Shown one piece after another: positions 11,321-22,176 of a DNA stretch of 64,000 bases; position 1 is the stretch's first letter; each line of letters starts with the position of its first letter. Source of the DNA: Aquatica leii (lineage: Eukaryota; Arthropoda; Insecta; Coleoptera; Lampyridae); NCBI GenBank assembly GCA_035610365.1, contig CM069432.1, positions 172,172,035 to 172,236,034 on the forward strand. The letters run 5' to 3'. A program made the translations under genes and the position numbers. The notes below the pieces were generated by a model. That model was not told the origin of the DNA, did no database searches, and saw only the letters and a list, made by a program, of their open reading frames with translations.

Positions 11321-12770
11321 TTAATTTGTATTTTCATTCTCTTCATGTATATTTTCATTTTCCTTCTCCATTTCAACCATAACTTCATTTTGGTTTTGTA
11401 TTTTATCTTCAGTTTCTGCATTTTTGTTATGATTAACATTTGCTTCTACTTCAATTTCGGTTTCTATGAACGCATCGTCCCTTATACTTAAAATATTTTT
11501 ACTTTCATCAAATTTTATGCTTCTACTGAGAACTACTTTTTCTTCTCTTGGATCCCATACTCTATAACCATTTCCAGAGTATCCTATCATAATGTTAACA
11601 TCGCTTCTTGAGTCAAATTTACTTTGTAGTTTTTCCTGTGGAATATGACAGTAAGCTAGACATCCAAATGTCTTCAAGTTATTCAAATTTGGTTTTCGTC
11701 CATAAAATAGTTCAGCCGGCGTGGTACTTGGCTTAAGACGACTTGTCAGACTTCGGTTTAATAGATAAGTAGCACATAAGATAGCTTCACCCCATAAATC
11801 TTTAGATAATTTTGACTCTAGTAGCATTGACCGTGATTTTTCTAATAAAGTTCGGTTTAGTCGCTCAGCAGATCCATTCTGTTCAGGATTGTATGGAATA
11901 GTGTATCTTACATCAATGCCATTGTTACTACAAAAATTAATAAAATCTTTTGACCGATATTCACCTCCGTTATCGCAACGTATAGATTTTATTTTACAAT
12001 TCAATAAATTTGTGACATACGCTTCATAATTTTTAAAACATGTAAACATTTCACTCTTTTTGCTTATAAGATAAACAATACAAAAATGGGTATAGTCGTC
12101 CAAAAAAGTTACAAAGTAATTTTTATTATCATACGTAGTTGGTGTTATAGGACCACAAATATCCGTATGAATTAATTCCAGAGGTCTTTTGCTGACATAT
12201 GAAGTTTCTTTTAAAAATGGCAATCGTGACAATTTAGATTTTAGACAAATCGAACAATTATTGTTTGTTTCAATTTTTGTTTTATTTAAATTTAAACCAT
12301 CAACTGTACTTTCCCTGAACATTGTAACAATACTTTGAGGATTTAAATGCCCTAAACGCTTATGCCATAAACTTAAATTGTTATTTTCACAAAAATTCGC
12401 TTCATATTTACTCAGTTTAAGTTCGACTATATATAAATTATTAATTTGCTTTCCTTTGATAATTAACTTTGATCCATTATAAATAAGTACCTCACTTTTA
12501 TTGAACATCACCTTTAAACCGGAATTTTGCATTTTCGAAACTGATAATAAATTTTGTCTTAAATTCGGTACATACAAGACATCTCTAATTACACCTGTTT
12601 CATTTCCCGACTTTAAAACAACTCGAATATCACCGATTTTATTTGTTTTAACACATGTATTATTTTTGCTACAGAAATATCAAGCGCATTATTTAAAATT
12701 TTTGAACTTACGAAATATTTATCTGAGTTCACCATATGATCAGTTGCCCCACTATCAACGATCCAGCAAT
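11321..12770 (-). pseudogene. copia protease and integrase
   Basis: The protease signature NCWIVDSGATDHMVNSDKYF (DSGA active site) lies at about 12710-12770, in a different frame from the zinc knuckle just upstream. The integrase then runs openly from 12577 to 11321: the GAG_pre-integrase H-H-C-C zinc motif (WHKRLGHLN ... CSICLKSKL), then the rve core with all three acidic residues visible in HTDICGP, RCDNGGEY and NGSAERLNR. FGCLAYCHIP and GYSGNGYRVWDP mark the C-terminal part, followed by a Glu/Asn-rich linker. Integrase joins element ends to host DNA. The integrase segment itself is intact; the frame break from protease is not. Confidence 0.92.
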
Positions 12771-13560
12771 TGAATCTTCTCCAGAAGAAACATATGCCTC
12801 AACTTGGCCTGCAACAAACGATATTGGATTGCTATCAGTAACCTCCACTTGATTTGCCTTTCTCGACCAACAATTCTTCTTGATGTGACCAATTTTTCCA
12901 CAACCATGACACTTAGGCCTGCTATACTGCTGCTTAAATGGTTTCTTGAAATTAGCTGCTCCGTGGAAAGCAGCTTGACGACCAATATCAGGACCTTCAT
13001 TCAATCTTTTCATTTCAAAGTTTATTAACTTGCCTTTAACAAATTCAAGCGAAACATTTTTCGGATTCATTGTTTCGATCGCTGTTATTAGTGAGTCATA
13101 TGATTTGGGTAACGTTAACAATAGATGACAAACTATATCATTTTCATCCACTCTTGCACCAGCAAGTTTTAATTCCTTTATGGTTTCTTCAAATTTAAGT
13201 AAATGATTCTCCAATACTTCTTCTTTAGACCATTTCATTGTTAATAACTTTCGTCTAAGATGCAACTGGCTCGCTATTCCTTTTCGCTCGAAGACGTTCT
13301 GAAGAGATTTTCACATTTCAAAAGCGTTGTCTTTTTCTTTTATATACTCTAAGTGTGAATTAGCAACACACTGCACGATGATGGATTTACACTTTTTATC
13401 TGTAGCAATTTCAGCGTCAGATTTACCTGCAGCTGCAGTGATACAGGATAGGACATCATTTTGATCCACGATTGTTTCCATACGAAATTTCCAATGGCTG
13501 TAGTTCTTACCATCAAACTGCGTGACACCAAATTTTTCAATACTACACTTTAGCCATTAT
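12729..13560 (-). pseudogene. copia gag with UBN2 domain and CCHC zinc knuckle
   Basis: The minus-strand frame begins near 13550 with FGVTQFDGKNYSHWKFRMET, the typical UBN2-type capsid start, and continues with one in-frame stop (about 13312) through LTMKWSKEEVLENHLLKFEE, HLLLTLPKSYDSLITAIE and a single zinc knuckle CHGCGKIGHIKKNC (CX2CX4HX4C). The capsid packages element RNA in virus-like particles. The nominal ATG at 13558-13560 is followed almost at once by a stop, so the N-terminus is damaged. Confidence 0.88.
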
Positions 13561-13679
13561 TATTTTTCAAGTAGCAAAAAAAATTAGCACGCCGTTGTTT
13601 CTAACCTCAAGAACAACAATTTAATTTCTTGCACGAGAAAAAAAATGTCAACTTATACCAATCAGTATCCAAAGTAATG

Positions 13680-13693
13680 CTGGGTCCATAACC
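13680..13693 (-). other. copia primer-binding site (half-tRNA type)
   Basis: Directly after the 5' LTR the minus strand reads GGTTATGGACCCAG. This differs by one base from the primer site of Drosophila copia, which pairs with an internal fragment of initiator methionine tRNA rather than the 3' end. The lack of a TGG start supports the same half-tRNA priming here. Confidence 0.75.
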
Positions 13694-13932
13694 TGTTGTT
13701 ATGAAAGCAAGAAACTGATTAAATGAGATTCTTTTAATTTAAACCATTTATTTTATTTTACCATTCGTGTAGAAACTTACATAGATATTACAGAACTCTA
13801 CTTATCTTTTAACATGGATGACACAAGACAAATGTATATGCGAATGGCGCGAAACAGAAACGAAGGTATGTATTTTTAAAAAAAGTTTTCCATTCATTCG
13901 AGCGTTATACTAAAAGATTGATTGTTTCAACA
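13694..13932 (-). repeat. copia 5' LTR
   Basis: Upstream LTR in element orientation, 239 bp, matching 7403-7641 apart from a few substitutions. It would hold the promoter (U3) and the transcript start. The 5-bp duplicate ATATG follows it at 13933-13937. Confidence 0.93.
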
Positions 13933-14531
13933 ATATGCTTGTGCAGTTGTTTGTTATACCATACAATAGGAAACTGGAAAGAAATATATCTTAATTCTAT
14001 CAGGAAAAGATCATGTAGGCAGATTAAACGAACGAGTTCAGACTCACTTTCACATAACGTGTGTAAAGGCATTTAAACGTTTGTATGCACGTATTTCATT
14101 TTGGGTGAATGGAGTTACATTAAATAATAGATATTCACTTATGTGTTCTTGTTGTTAAACGCAGATTACTAAAATTGTATATAAATTGTTGTTTATCAAT
14201 GGTGTCGAGCTCAATATTATTAATCAATTTTAATTTCTCTAAATATCGTATTTTATTTTGTTCTGCAAGTTCATAAAGGTATTCAAAGTAATTATTCATA
14301 CTTGTACTGTACTTAGCAATTCCTATTAGGACGAATTAACACAAAAACCAGACTAGAAACATAAGTAAACTTAGTTATTTTACTCCAGAACAGCTGATTG
14401 AACGCCATCTTGATAACGTCGGTGGAAATGATCTATTGTGATTGCGATGGAATCGGATCGATTGATATTTGTTAAAGAAGTCATGTATTAGATGGTAGCA
14501 GTAACTTTTCTGTTTTTTACTATGCTAGTTA
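13933..14531. other. Non-coding stretch, no feature recognised
   Basis: AT-rich DNA without convincing open frames. Near 14437-14465 lies a run of GATTGCGAT/ATCGGATCGAT words that recurs inverted at 15305-15350, so an outer decayed inverted-repeat element may surround the MITE that follows. Confidence 0.35.
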
Positions 14532-15234
14532 GTCCCGTTTCACAAGAAGCGTACGATACGCGCTACGCTCCACATAGAGCGTAAAGCGTTTAGTCCCGTT
14601 TCACATGAAGCGTATGATACGTGCTACGCCCTACATTCGCAAACGTTGTTGTTGCCATTGCCGCACCTTTTATCGTCTTGTGGAAAGCAAATACAGAAGA
14701 GAAAAAGGGTACACATGGCAAGCCTGAATTTGTTATCAGTTAAACGCGCGACGTAGCATGTGAAAGGATTGTATGGATGCTATGCCATCACGCGCCGCGT
14801 AGATACGCGGAGCGCGAAGGCTGAGCGTGTGCTTTCGACGTAAAACTTAACGCGCGCGTGTCGCGTTTAAAAAACGCGCCAATGTGAAACCTTAGGCTAA
14901 GTCCTCATGAACGCAATCAGCGCGGATATGCGGAAACTTTAAACGATTTGATTGGTTAAGCATCAGCCATATTTATTAAAAGACAGCTTCCTTGTCGTTA
15001 CGCAAAAAGTTCGTTGATGTTGAACTTTTCGCGGATTCCGTTGCTTATGTACAGAAACAAACATAACAGGGATCACATTGGTACGTTCCGCCCATAATAG
15101 CGGAAAATGACCGCAATAAGGTCGTTACGCTTTTCCGGATTGTTTACGCTCATGAGGACTTAGCCTTATATCTCGTACAATGTAAACCTATTTTCGAGCG
15201 TAGCGCGTACCGTACGCTTCATGTGAAACGGGAC
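14532..15234. mobile_element. GC-rich MITE with GTCCCGTTTCAC termini
   Basis: The left end GTCCCGTTTCACAAGAAGCG and the right end (inverse of GTCCCGTTTCACATGAAGCG) are inverted copies, extending ~40 bp with CGTACGATACGCGCTACG. The left terminus is present twice, at 14532 and 14593, as a partial tandem duplication. Flanking bases are TTA at the left and GTA at the right, so a 3-bp TTA target is possible but unproven. The interior is rich in CGCG words, unlike the AT-rich surroundings, and encodes nothing evident. Confidence 0.7.
14895..15165. mobile_element. Nested PIF/Harbinger-type MITE with TTA target duplication
   Basis: A 271-bp unit begins GGCTAAGTCCTCATGA and ends with the exact inverse. 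TTA flanks both sides (14892-14894 and 15166-15168), the 3-bp target typical of PIF/Harbinger. It sits wholly inside the GTCCCG MITE, so it arrived later. No coding capacity. Confidence 0.8.
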
Positions 15235-16585
15235 GTAGTAGTTGGTTGCCATGTTTGCGTGCGTCATGCGCAGCGACTACTGATTTTACTTAGATTTGCG
15301 TTGTAACACTTGGACGATTCAAATCGATTACGATCGATTGCAATCGCATACTGTGTTGAACAGATTGACGTAAACATGACAGTTTTTGATTACAATCGAT
15401 TGAATACCACTTTTGTTTACACAGTGTTACTTTGAGATTTAACTTAAGTACCTTTTTTTAATCTTTGTTTGGCTAATTGTTTTTAAGTTTTATTGCCATT
15501 TTTGTCTAGGTCTTTATATATTTAAATATTCAAGTGTCGTTATATTAAATAATATGACTCATTCTTTTTGTTTTTCTTATTTGTCAGGTTTTAGACTACT
15601 CTTTTATATAGATAAGTCTACCTTTTCCAATAGAGAATGGAATAAGTTGTAGGTCGCTTTTACGTTGCCAATTAATTGAAAATAGTCGCGTCTACAAAAA
15701 TGTATAGTTTAAGTGCAGTTCAATTTTGTGTTAGCTACATAATTCATCTTTGCTTTTGGAGTGATTTTTTTTTCTGACGTACCTAGCTCAAATTTGACTT
15801 TAAACAAATTTTTAAGTGTTCTCAAACACAAGAAAACCCGCCGCCCGAGACGGGTGTAAGTTATATTTATGAACTACGATTTAAATTAATTTTAAGTAGC
15901 AATTATCCGCGTAATCAATTACGCCTTAAAAGTTTTAGTCAACTAAAGTACCCACTAAACATGCAACGTTGATAACTGTTGAAATAACTAACACATTTAG
16001 GTAACAAAAATACAATAACTAGTATCGTGTTGGTATCGTTAAATCAACATTGACAAAATTTTTATGAATTTGCTTTGATAATGTTTGTATAGATACATTA
16101 CGTTCACAGTTGTATTAGGCAGTTCATTTAAACCGTACATTCGGTGCTACATGTTTCGTTAATATAAAAAGATAAAAGCAAAACTAATCAATCTGTACAG
16201 TCGTTATAATGTTTATATGGATGCATTACGTAGAGTTAATTTAACTCATGTATTATATAATCAGTTATAATTGTTTGCTTTTTCCTAGAACTCTACAACT
16301 TTTTTTCTGAAAATCATCTTCTATTACACAAATTATTTAAGTTTGTACGTTTCGAAATTTATCATATTTGGTTTTGGCTACTCATGTTAATAGTCCGATT
16401 GCGTTGTTGTAAATAACTCATCCGAGGGCTGTCTTTAAGTGTGCTGTCCTACATTTGCACTTTTAACAAGGAAGTTTTATACACATTATTAACGGTACCA
16501 TTCATGTATTATTTTTGCAAGTTTAGTAATTTTAAATGTGATTAAGTCCGAAACAAATATATAAAGCGTACAATACATGTACGCT
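15235..16585. other. Non-coding stretch, no gene recognised
   Basis: AT-rich DNA. A cluster of ATCGAT words at 15300-15410 and a short GC-rich patch at 15838-15855 stand out, but no open frame, RNA gene or repeat boundary can be supported. Confidence 0.35.
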
Positions 16586-16588
16586 TAA

Positions 16589-16657
16589 AAGTACCTATTT
16601 TATTAGGTACTTAGGTACAAAGGTACTTTCTAAAAAATACCTAAGTACATGTAAAGG
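16589..16657. repeat. GTACCTA-rich inverted repeat, left half (right half 21407-21470)
   Basis: The words TAGGTACTTAGGTACAAAGG and GTACTTTC here recur inverted just outside the other end of the Tc1-like element (AAAAAGTACCTTTGTAGGTA, 21405-21424). The Tc1-like insertion therefore seems to lie near the centre of an older palindromic repeat. Confidence 0.45.
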
Positions 16658-16966
16658 TACAGCCATAGTTATTGGAAATGTCCCTAAAATGAGCAATACC
16701 GCACGTTCAGTCACATTCTAATAGTGTTAATCGTATTTATACCTGTAAATATATATCTTAAGGTTATGGTTTTTTTCTTTGTCGTATAAATACGAAAAGG
16801 TGATTACCATTACTTAATTTTGTATGTATTTCTCAAATCATACGAAAAGGCTTTTAAATATTACTCTCAAATAAACGTTTTATAAAACCAAAATTTTCTT
16901 TATATTTTTTGTGCGAATTAAAAAAAAAACTTTTTTCTAATTTTGAATAAAAATTTATTAACATAT

Positions 16967-17431
16967 TGTTACGTCTTTATTTGTTATTAAAAACTAATTT
17001 ATTTAAACGATTAAAAATTATGTTTACTTATTCTAGAACTATGTACACTTTTAAATAAACCGAACTAATGAAATCTAATAATAAAAACACTTACATTATA
17101 ATTTATGTATAACCGTTGTATAATACTATCACTAACACGAGATAAGATAACGTCCTCGGATATCACACTTGTTTACACTAATTATCACGTTCACGATTAT
17201 TCTCGATTTGTTTATGTAGACACACGCGTGCACACGATTTATTTCCACTTGATAATCTTCTTAACACATTCGCATTCCAGCAATAACTGACCTACGATCT
17301 GTCTCGTCGCTATATAAAGACATACGGAAATCCTTCTCGATCGTTCCTCACTTTTCGCTATAACTTCTAGAAAATAGATAACAGCTTTCTAGAAGGCTCT
17401 TGCATTTGCAAGTAATTTCTTGAACGTTTCA
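16967..17431 (+). repeat. Solo LTR (Ty3/gypsy-like) in the Tc1-like element
   Basis: A 465-bp block present in copy 1 but absent from the same place in copy 2 (28010-28018) starts TGTTACGTC and ends CGTTTCA. It is flanked by ATAT on both sides (16963-16966, 17432-17435), a 4-bp duplication as in Ty3/gypsy. A TATATAAAGA box at 17311-17320 suggests plus orientation. No internal region remains, as expected after LTR-LTR recombination. Confidence 0.75.
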
Positions 17432-18555
17432 ATATTATTAATAAACATAGGACATACTATATAGTCAAATTTTTAGGTAATAAATGTTTTGAATAAAAAT
17501 GCCGAAATTATATTTGCAACATTATTTAAGAAGTATTTGTTACGTCTAAATTTTAACTATTAATGTAATTTATTGAAATGTGTGTTCTGATAGTCACATT
17601 ATTTTTGTATGTAGGATGTATAAACCTGGCTTATCAGACCCGGAGTAATGTTTCGTTATAAGAATATGCAGCGTTTGTTACTGTAATTTATAAACAATTT
17701 TTCTTATATAATAATTAATAAGTAACAACAATACTTGTTTTTTTGTTATAAAATAACTGTTTATTTTTTCAATTTTTTAATTTGAATGTTGGTCCGGTTT
17801 ATATAAAAGTAGGTATTGTACCGGATATGCATCCTACAGTTAAGCGGATTAACAAATACCTTACTTATTAATGATGTGTTGTCAATGAAAGTGCGGTAAT
17901 GCTCATTTAAAAAAGACCTTTAACAGTATTGATCGTATTGACATTTATAAATATACCTTGAGGTTATGGCTTTTTGTTTATCGTATAAATACAAAAAGGT
18001 GATTACCATTATTAAATTGTATATGTGTTTCTTAAAAAAATACGAAGAGACTTAAATATTACTCTGAAACAAGCGTTTTATGAAACCACAACTGCTTTTA
18101 TGTTTTTGTGCAAATTAATAAGCAATTCTACCGGATATGCATCTTAGGATTAAGCGGAATAATAATAATACCCTCACTTATTAATGAGTTTCATTATTAC
18201 CTTTTGTAAATATATCATCAGGTTATGGCCTTTTGTCGTATAAATATAAATTTTTCATTTACAAAATTGTAATATAAATTGGGAGTTCCTAGTGGTAACA
18301 TCATTGTTTATGTAATTATAATATTTTGTGAATATGCCTTGAAGATTAGGAGAAATGGATTCTACCTTTCAAGTAAGTGAAAGTATTGTTGGGATGGCAC
18401 AAGCAGGAATGTCACCTCGAATAATATCACAATATGTTGATTTATCGGTAAGCATTTTTCTAAAGTATATTTTTTACATTGCATTGCAACACAGTCAGCA
18501 TGTATTAAATATGATGACTAACAATACTATTTTATAAGATATTGCAATCTATTAA

Positions 18556-19582
18556 GGGGGTACTAAACGGAGCCATTTTCCATGCAAATTGAGGTACACT
18601 TTTCTCAAAAACTACTAAATCGATTTTTGTAAAATTTTGAACACGTTTTCTTTACATAGTTTTAAAGCTGTACAGCAGGTAGAATTTAATTTAAAGAAAT
18701 AGTAAATTTTTTATTGATTTAGAAAGTTTGAAAATTTTATTGTCTTATTAAAAGTAAAGTAAAAAAGAAACCAGCTGGATTTTTAAAATTCGCTCTGCTG
18801 CGTTTGTTACTAGCGTCGCCATGAATAAGATACAAAAAAACACACTCAATTACCTGTCATAGTTTTGAAGAAAAGTGTACCGAAATAGAAAAAATACAAC
18901 TGTTCAGGAGAAGCAAGAAACAAAAAAGTTTTGTTTTTTTATCTTTAGTAGTCGTTTTTGCTTTTCAAAGTTCTTGTTCCTGTTCGTATATTGTAGTGTT
19001 ATTGTTTTACTTGTATTTATTGCAGAGATTTTATTTTACTCGTTTCAAATATGCCGAGAACGGGTCTAGTTTTCAAGAAGAGAAAAAGGCGGTTTTTAGG
19101 TAAAAGGCCTGCAGAAATGACATCGAATGCAACTTGTTTAGTAAATGTGGAGTCACCACAACCTTGCTCGACAACACAAACTCCTGTTTCTTAGGTTCTA
19201 AAATAAAACCTCAATTGCCCGAGTATTTGAAGTACGAAAGCACTGATGTTTTCGATATTGTTTGTATCAGAGCGTTGAGTGCGGCGGTGAATTCTTTTGC
19301 TTCGTGCAAAAAATGCAATGAGCAGATTAGCCTAAACATTGTTGCTCGGAATGGTCTAGCATTATCAGTTAATGGAAACATACCTCGTTGCCGTATTTTT
19401 TATTTATTAAGCATATAACGCATAGCTAGAAGAGTCCTTCCAAGTTTACACTTAAATTTAAGTAACTTCTAAACCTTGTAGAGACATCGGAATTTTTGCA
19501 TTCTTTGCAGAATATAGTGTAGATTAAAAAACAAAAATTTTAAAAAAACGATAATTTTTTAATTTTTTCATTAAGTACCCCC
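18556..19582 (+). mobile_element. TTAA-flanked Kolobok-like element in the transposase intron
   Basis: The ends are GGGGGTACTAAACGG and, inverted at the right, GGGGGTACTTAATG. TTAA lies on both sides (18552-18555 and 19583-19586). The shorter intron of copy 2 lacks this block. A coding remnant inside resembles Mutator-like/Kolobok transposase proteins, and TTAA is the Kolobok target; piggyBac shares the target but not the protein. Confidence 0.6.
19051..19418 (+). pseudogene. Start of a Kolobok/Mutator-like transposase, broken
   Basis: A first frame reads MPRTGLVFKKRKRRFLGKRP, a basic opening seen in insect Mutator-like transposase-domain proteins. After stops and a frame change, YLKYESTDVFDIVCIRAL and SFASCKKCNEQISLNIVARN follow, with a CXXC pair before a GLAL motif as in those proteins. 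The DDE core is absent. Family assignment is from remembered pattern and is tentative. Confidence 0.45.
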
Positions 19583-21470
19583 TTAAATTGACGTCAAATT
19601 TTTAAATACATATATACTGTATAATGGATTGTAATACAGTGCTAATGATAAATGTAATCTAATACTAAAAACTTAACACTTTGTAGATTAAACAAATCCG
19701 GCGATGGATTACGAAAGGTCAGGAAGTTGGTAATAGGCCACTTGTAAGCAACAGACCACTTAAGCCTAGAATTACTTCTCGGTAAGAAGATGCGGACATA
19801 CTCGGCTATACATTACAAAATCCTTTTAGAACTTGCCAAAAAATAAAGGAAACGTTGAATATTAATTGTTCTGTTTCCACCATTCAGAGACGTTTACGCA
19901 AATCAAATTTACATTGTAGAAAACCGACAAGTAAACCTAACATTACAGAACATCATGCTGCAGCTCGGTTGCGCTTTTGTCGCCAATATTTAAATTTGGA
20001 TTGGGGTACTGTTATCTTTACAGATGAAAAAGTATTTTCTAGCACCGATCAATGTCTAACTACAGTGTGAAGACCACAAAACACTCGTTACGATATAGAA
20101 CATGTTTTGCCCAATAGGCAAAGTGGTAGAGTGACAGCTGGAGTGTGGAGATGGATATCTCAAACGGGTCCAGGAGAGTTAGTGCAAGTGACACCACCTC
20201 GATTTACTTTAGAGCAATACCTGAATATTTTAGATAATATCTTGATACCTTCTGTGAGAAGAATATTTCCACAAGATGAGCTGGAAATTATTCATGTAGT
20301 CTAGGATAATTCTCCTATTCATACAGCAAGAATTGTTAGGTACTAGATTAAAGATCAAAACGAAGTTGAAATAATTGAATGGTCAGCGAGATCACCAGAT
20401 TTGAACCCAATTGAAAATATGTGGGGTGCAATGATCAGAAACTGGGATAGTGATATTCAATTTAGAACACCTGAAAATATTATCCAACATTCACAATTAG
20501 TTTGGGAACGTTTTCGGGGATCACAGTTCTGTGAAAATTTAGTAAACTCTATGCAGTCTAGATTAGAAGCATGCATACAAAATAATGGTTATTACACAAA
20601 GTATTAATTATTTCTATACAACTTTTGTATTGTTATTTTTTTATATGATAATATGTTTTTTCATTTAATTATATTATTAAAATAAACTACAGCATGAAGT
20701 GTAATTATAAACGTATGCTTATTTATTAACATTTTATTACTGCTAAAAAGTGAGTAATACCTAAATAATTATTATTAAAATAAAAATAATATTAATCAAT
20801 ACGAAAATGTAATTATGATGCTCATTAATAAGTGAAGTATTCAACCGCTTAAACAAAAAAAAAGAATGAGACTATGTGAACAAAAATTTAAATAAATTAC
20901 ATTATATTGGCACAAATATTTATTCTTACACCGGAAAATTCTGTTTCATAGTATCATTTATATTTAAACGAAATTAAAGTATAAAAGTTTCACTTTATTT
21001 CTAAATAATTTTGCACATACAGCGAAATATTAATAGTACTAATGTAAAATTGTTTTTATAAAATCAGTAATTAGATTATTATTTACAATTTACCTTAATT
21101 TTATACGTTCAAAATTTTGCTATCAATAGTTATGTATCTAAAATTATAGAAAGAAATGTGTGCTATTTTATTCGCATAACAATATATGTAAATACGGTCA
21201 TAAAAGTAACACTATTTTCTTATAGTTTGAGAAATACATGTAAAATTTAATAATGGTAATCCCTTTTTTATTTACAAGACAAAAGGACATAACCTAAAGG
21301 TATATTTACAAGTATAAATACTGGTAATACTATTAGAATGTGACTGAAAATGCGGTAATGTTTATTTTAGGCACATTTCCAATGACTATGGCTGTACATA
21401 AATTAAAAAGTACCTTTGTAGGTACTTAGCTACACAAAGATTACCTAGGTAGATTTACCTAGGTACCTCC

Positions 21471-22176
21471 CAATACTGCTTATTGACTTAGTTTACAAGT
21501 GGTTTATTGACATATGAATGCTGATAAAGCTAACAAAAACTATAAGTTATTCAAGTAGCATTATAATGTAATTTTTATTTCACAGTATAAGAAAAAAATC
21601 TAATTGTGGTGTAGCTTTACAGTACGAAATAAACGCCAGGAGAAGTGTGCAAAAAAGACGCCAATAAACAGAATGAAGGAAAATACGTTTTCCATATTAA
21701 AAAAAAATTTAGTATATGGACATTGTATGTTAAGTTTGCAAGTTACTTTATTAATTAAATTAAAAATCATAATAGCGTTGTCTACCTGTATTAAGCTACT
21801 AACGTTGCCAATGCATTTGAAACTGCGCACTATTTATGCGATGGCAAAGTATGCATTATATTGCACATATTTCACTGCCATTCTACATTTAACCTATGAT
21901 AAAATACGTAACTTGCCGATGCGTCTACTCTGCATTTAGTTCCGTCTCCAGTGACCGCATAATGGCGTAATTATTGTTGGTTCAATGCGATTTCTGCATT
22001 GGAAAGATTTATCCGGCAATATATCGGTCGGTGTGTAACACCTGGTTACCGGCGGTGATCTTCAAATCAGTCCACTGCCAGCATTCTGACTGCCGACTAA
22101 AGAGTACGTTTACCTAACTTATACTGAAGTAGTATATCTACACAATTGTGTTAGGTGACAGTTGTCATCACATCGT
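21471..22176. other. Non-coding stretch, no gene recognised
   Basis: AT-rich DNA with a more GC-balanced patch at 21940-22090. Open frames on both strands here are short and without recognisable domains. Confidence 0.35.

Larger units (their letters stand above)
7403..13932 (-). mobile_element. Ty1/copia LTR retrotransposon, full length, degenerate
   Basis: Two 239-bp LTRs (TGTTGTTA...TTTCAACA on the plus strand) bracket a minus-strand gag-protease-integrase-RT-RNase H order, the copia arrangement. A 5-bp duplication ATATG flanks it (7398-7402 and 13933-13937). The LTRs differ at several positions, and the frames carry shifts and stops, so the copy is old and inactive. It is interrupted by a later DNA element at 7892-9870. 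Confidence 0.95.
18334..20607 (+). pseudogene. Tc1-like transposase, two exons, four in-frame stops
   Basis: Exon 1 is 18334-18447 (ATG CCT then a TGA stop; copy 2 has CAA there) and encodes the start of the paired-type DNA-binding domain: MDSTFQ, SIVGMAQAGMSPRIISQYVD. After an intron (GTAAGC ... TTGTAG, 18448-19686) exon 2 gives IKQIRRWITKGQEVGNRPLV, VSTIQRRLRKSNLH, then the DDE domain: LDWGTVIFTDEKVF, DNSPIHTA and RSPDLNPIENMWG. The three acidic residues are all visible, with 35 residues between the second Asp and the Glu (DD35E by this count). Stops occur at about 19784, 20067, 20301 and 20344. It would have cut and pasted the element at TA. Length is ~345 codons, normal for the family. 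Confidence 0.92.
16660..21394 (+). mobile_element. Tc1-like transposon with long TIRs, copy 1
   Basis: Both ends read CAGCCATAGT(T/C)ATTGGAAA inwards and are flanked by TA (16658-16659 and 21395-21396). Inverted similarity continues for about 200 bp, through GCAATACCGCA, CAGTCACATTCTAATAGT, GGTTATG and TGTATTTCTCAAA. Degenerate extra copies of the TIR words recur inside the left arm at ~17890-18050 and ~18190-18250. An inner inverted pair, TTAAGCGGATTAACAAATAC (from 17839) and its inverse near 20822-20855, sits within. The element carries a solo LTR (16967-17431) and a TTAA element (18556-19582). Confidence 0.88.
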
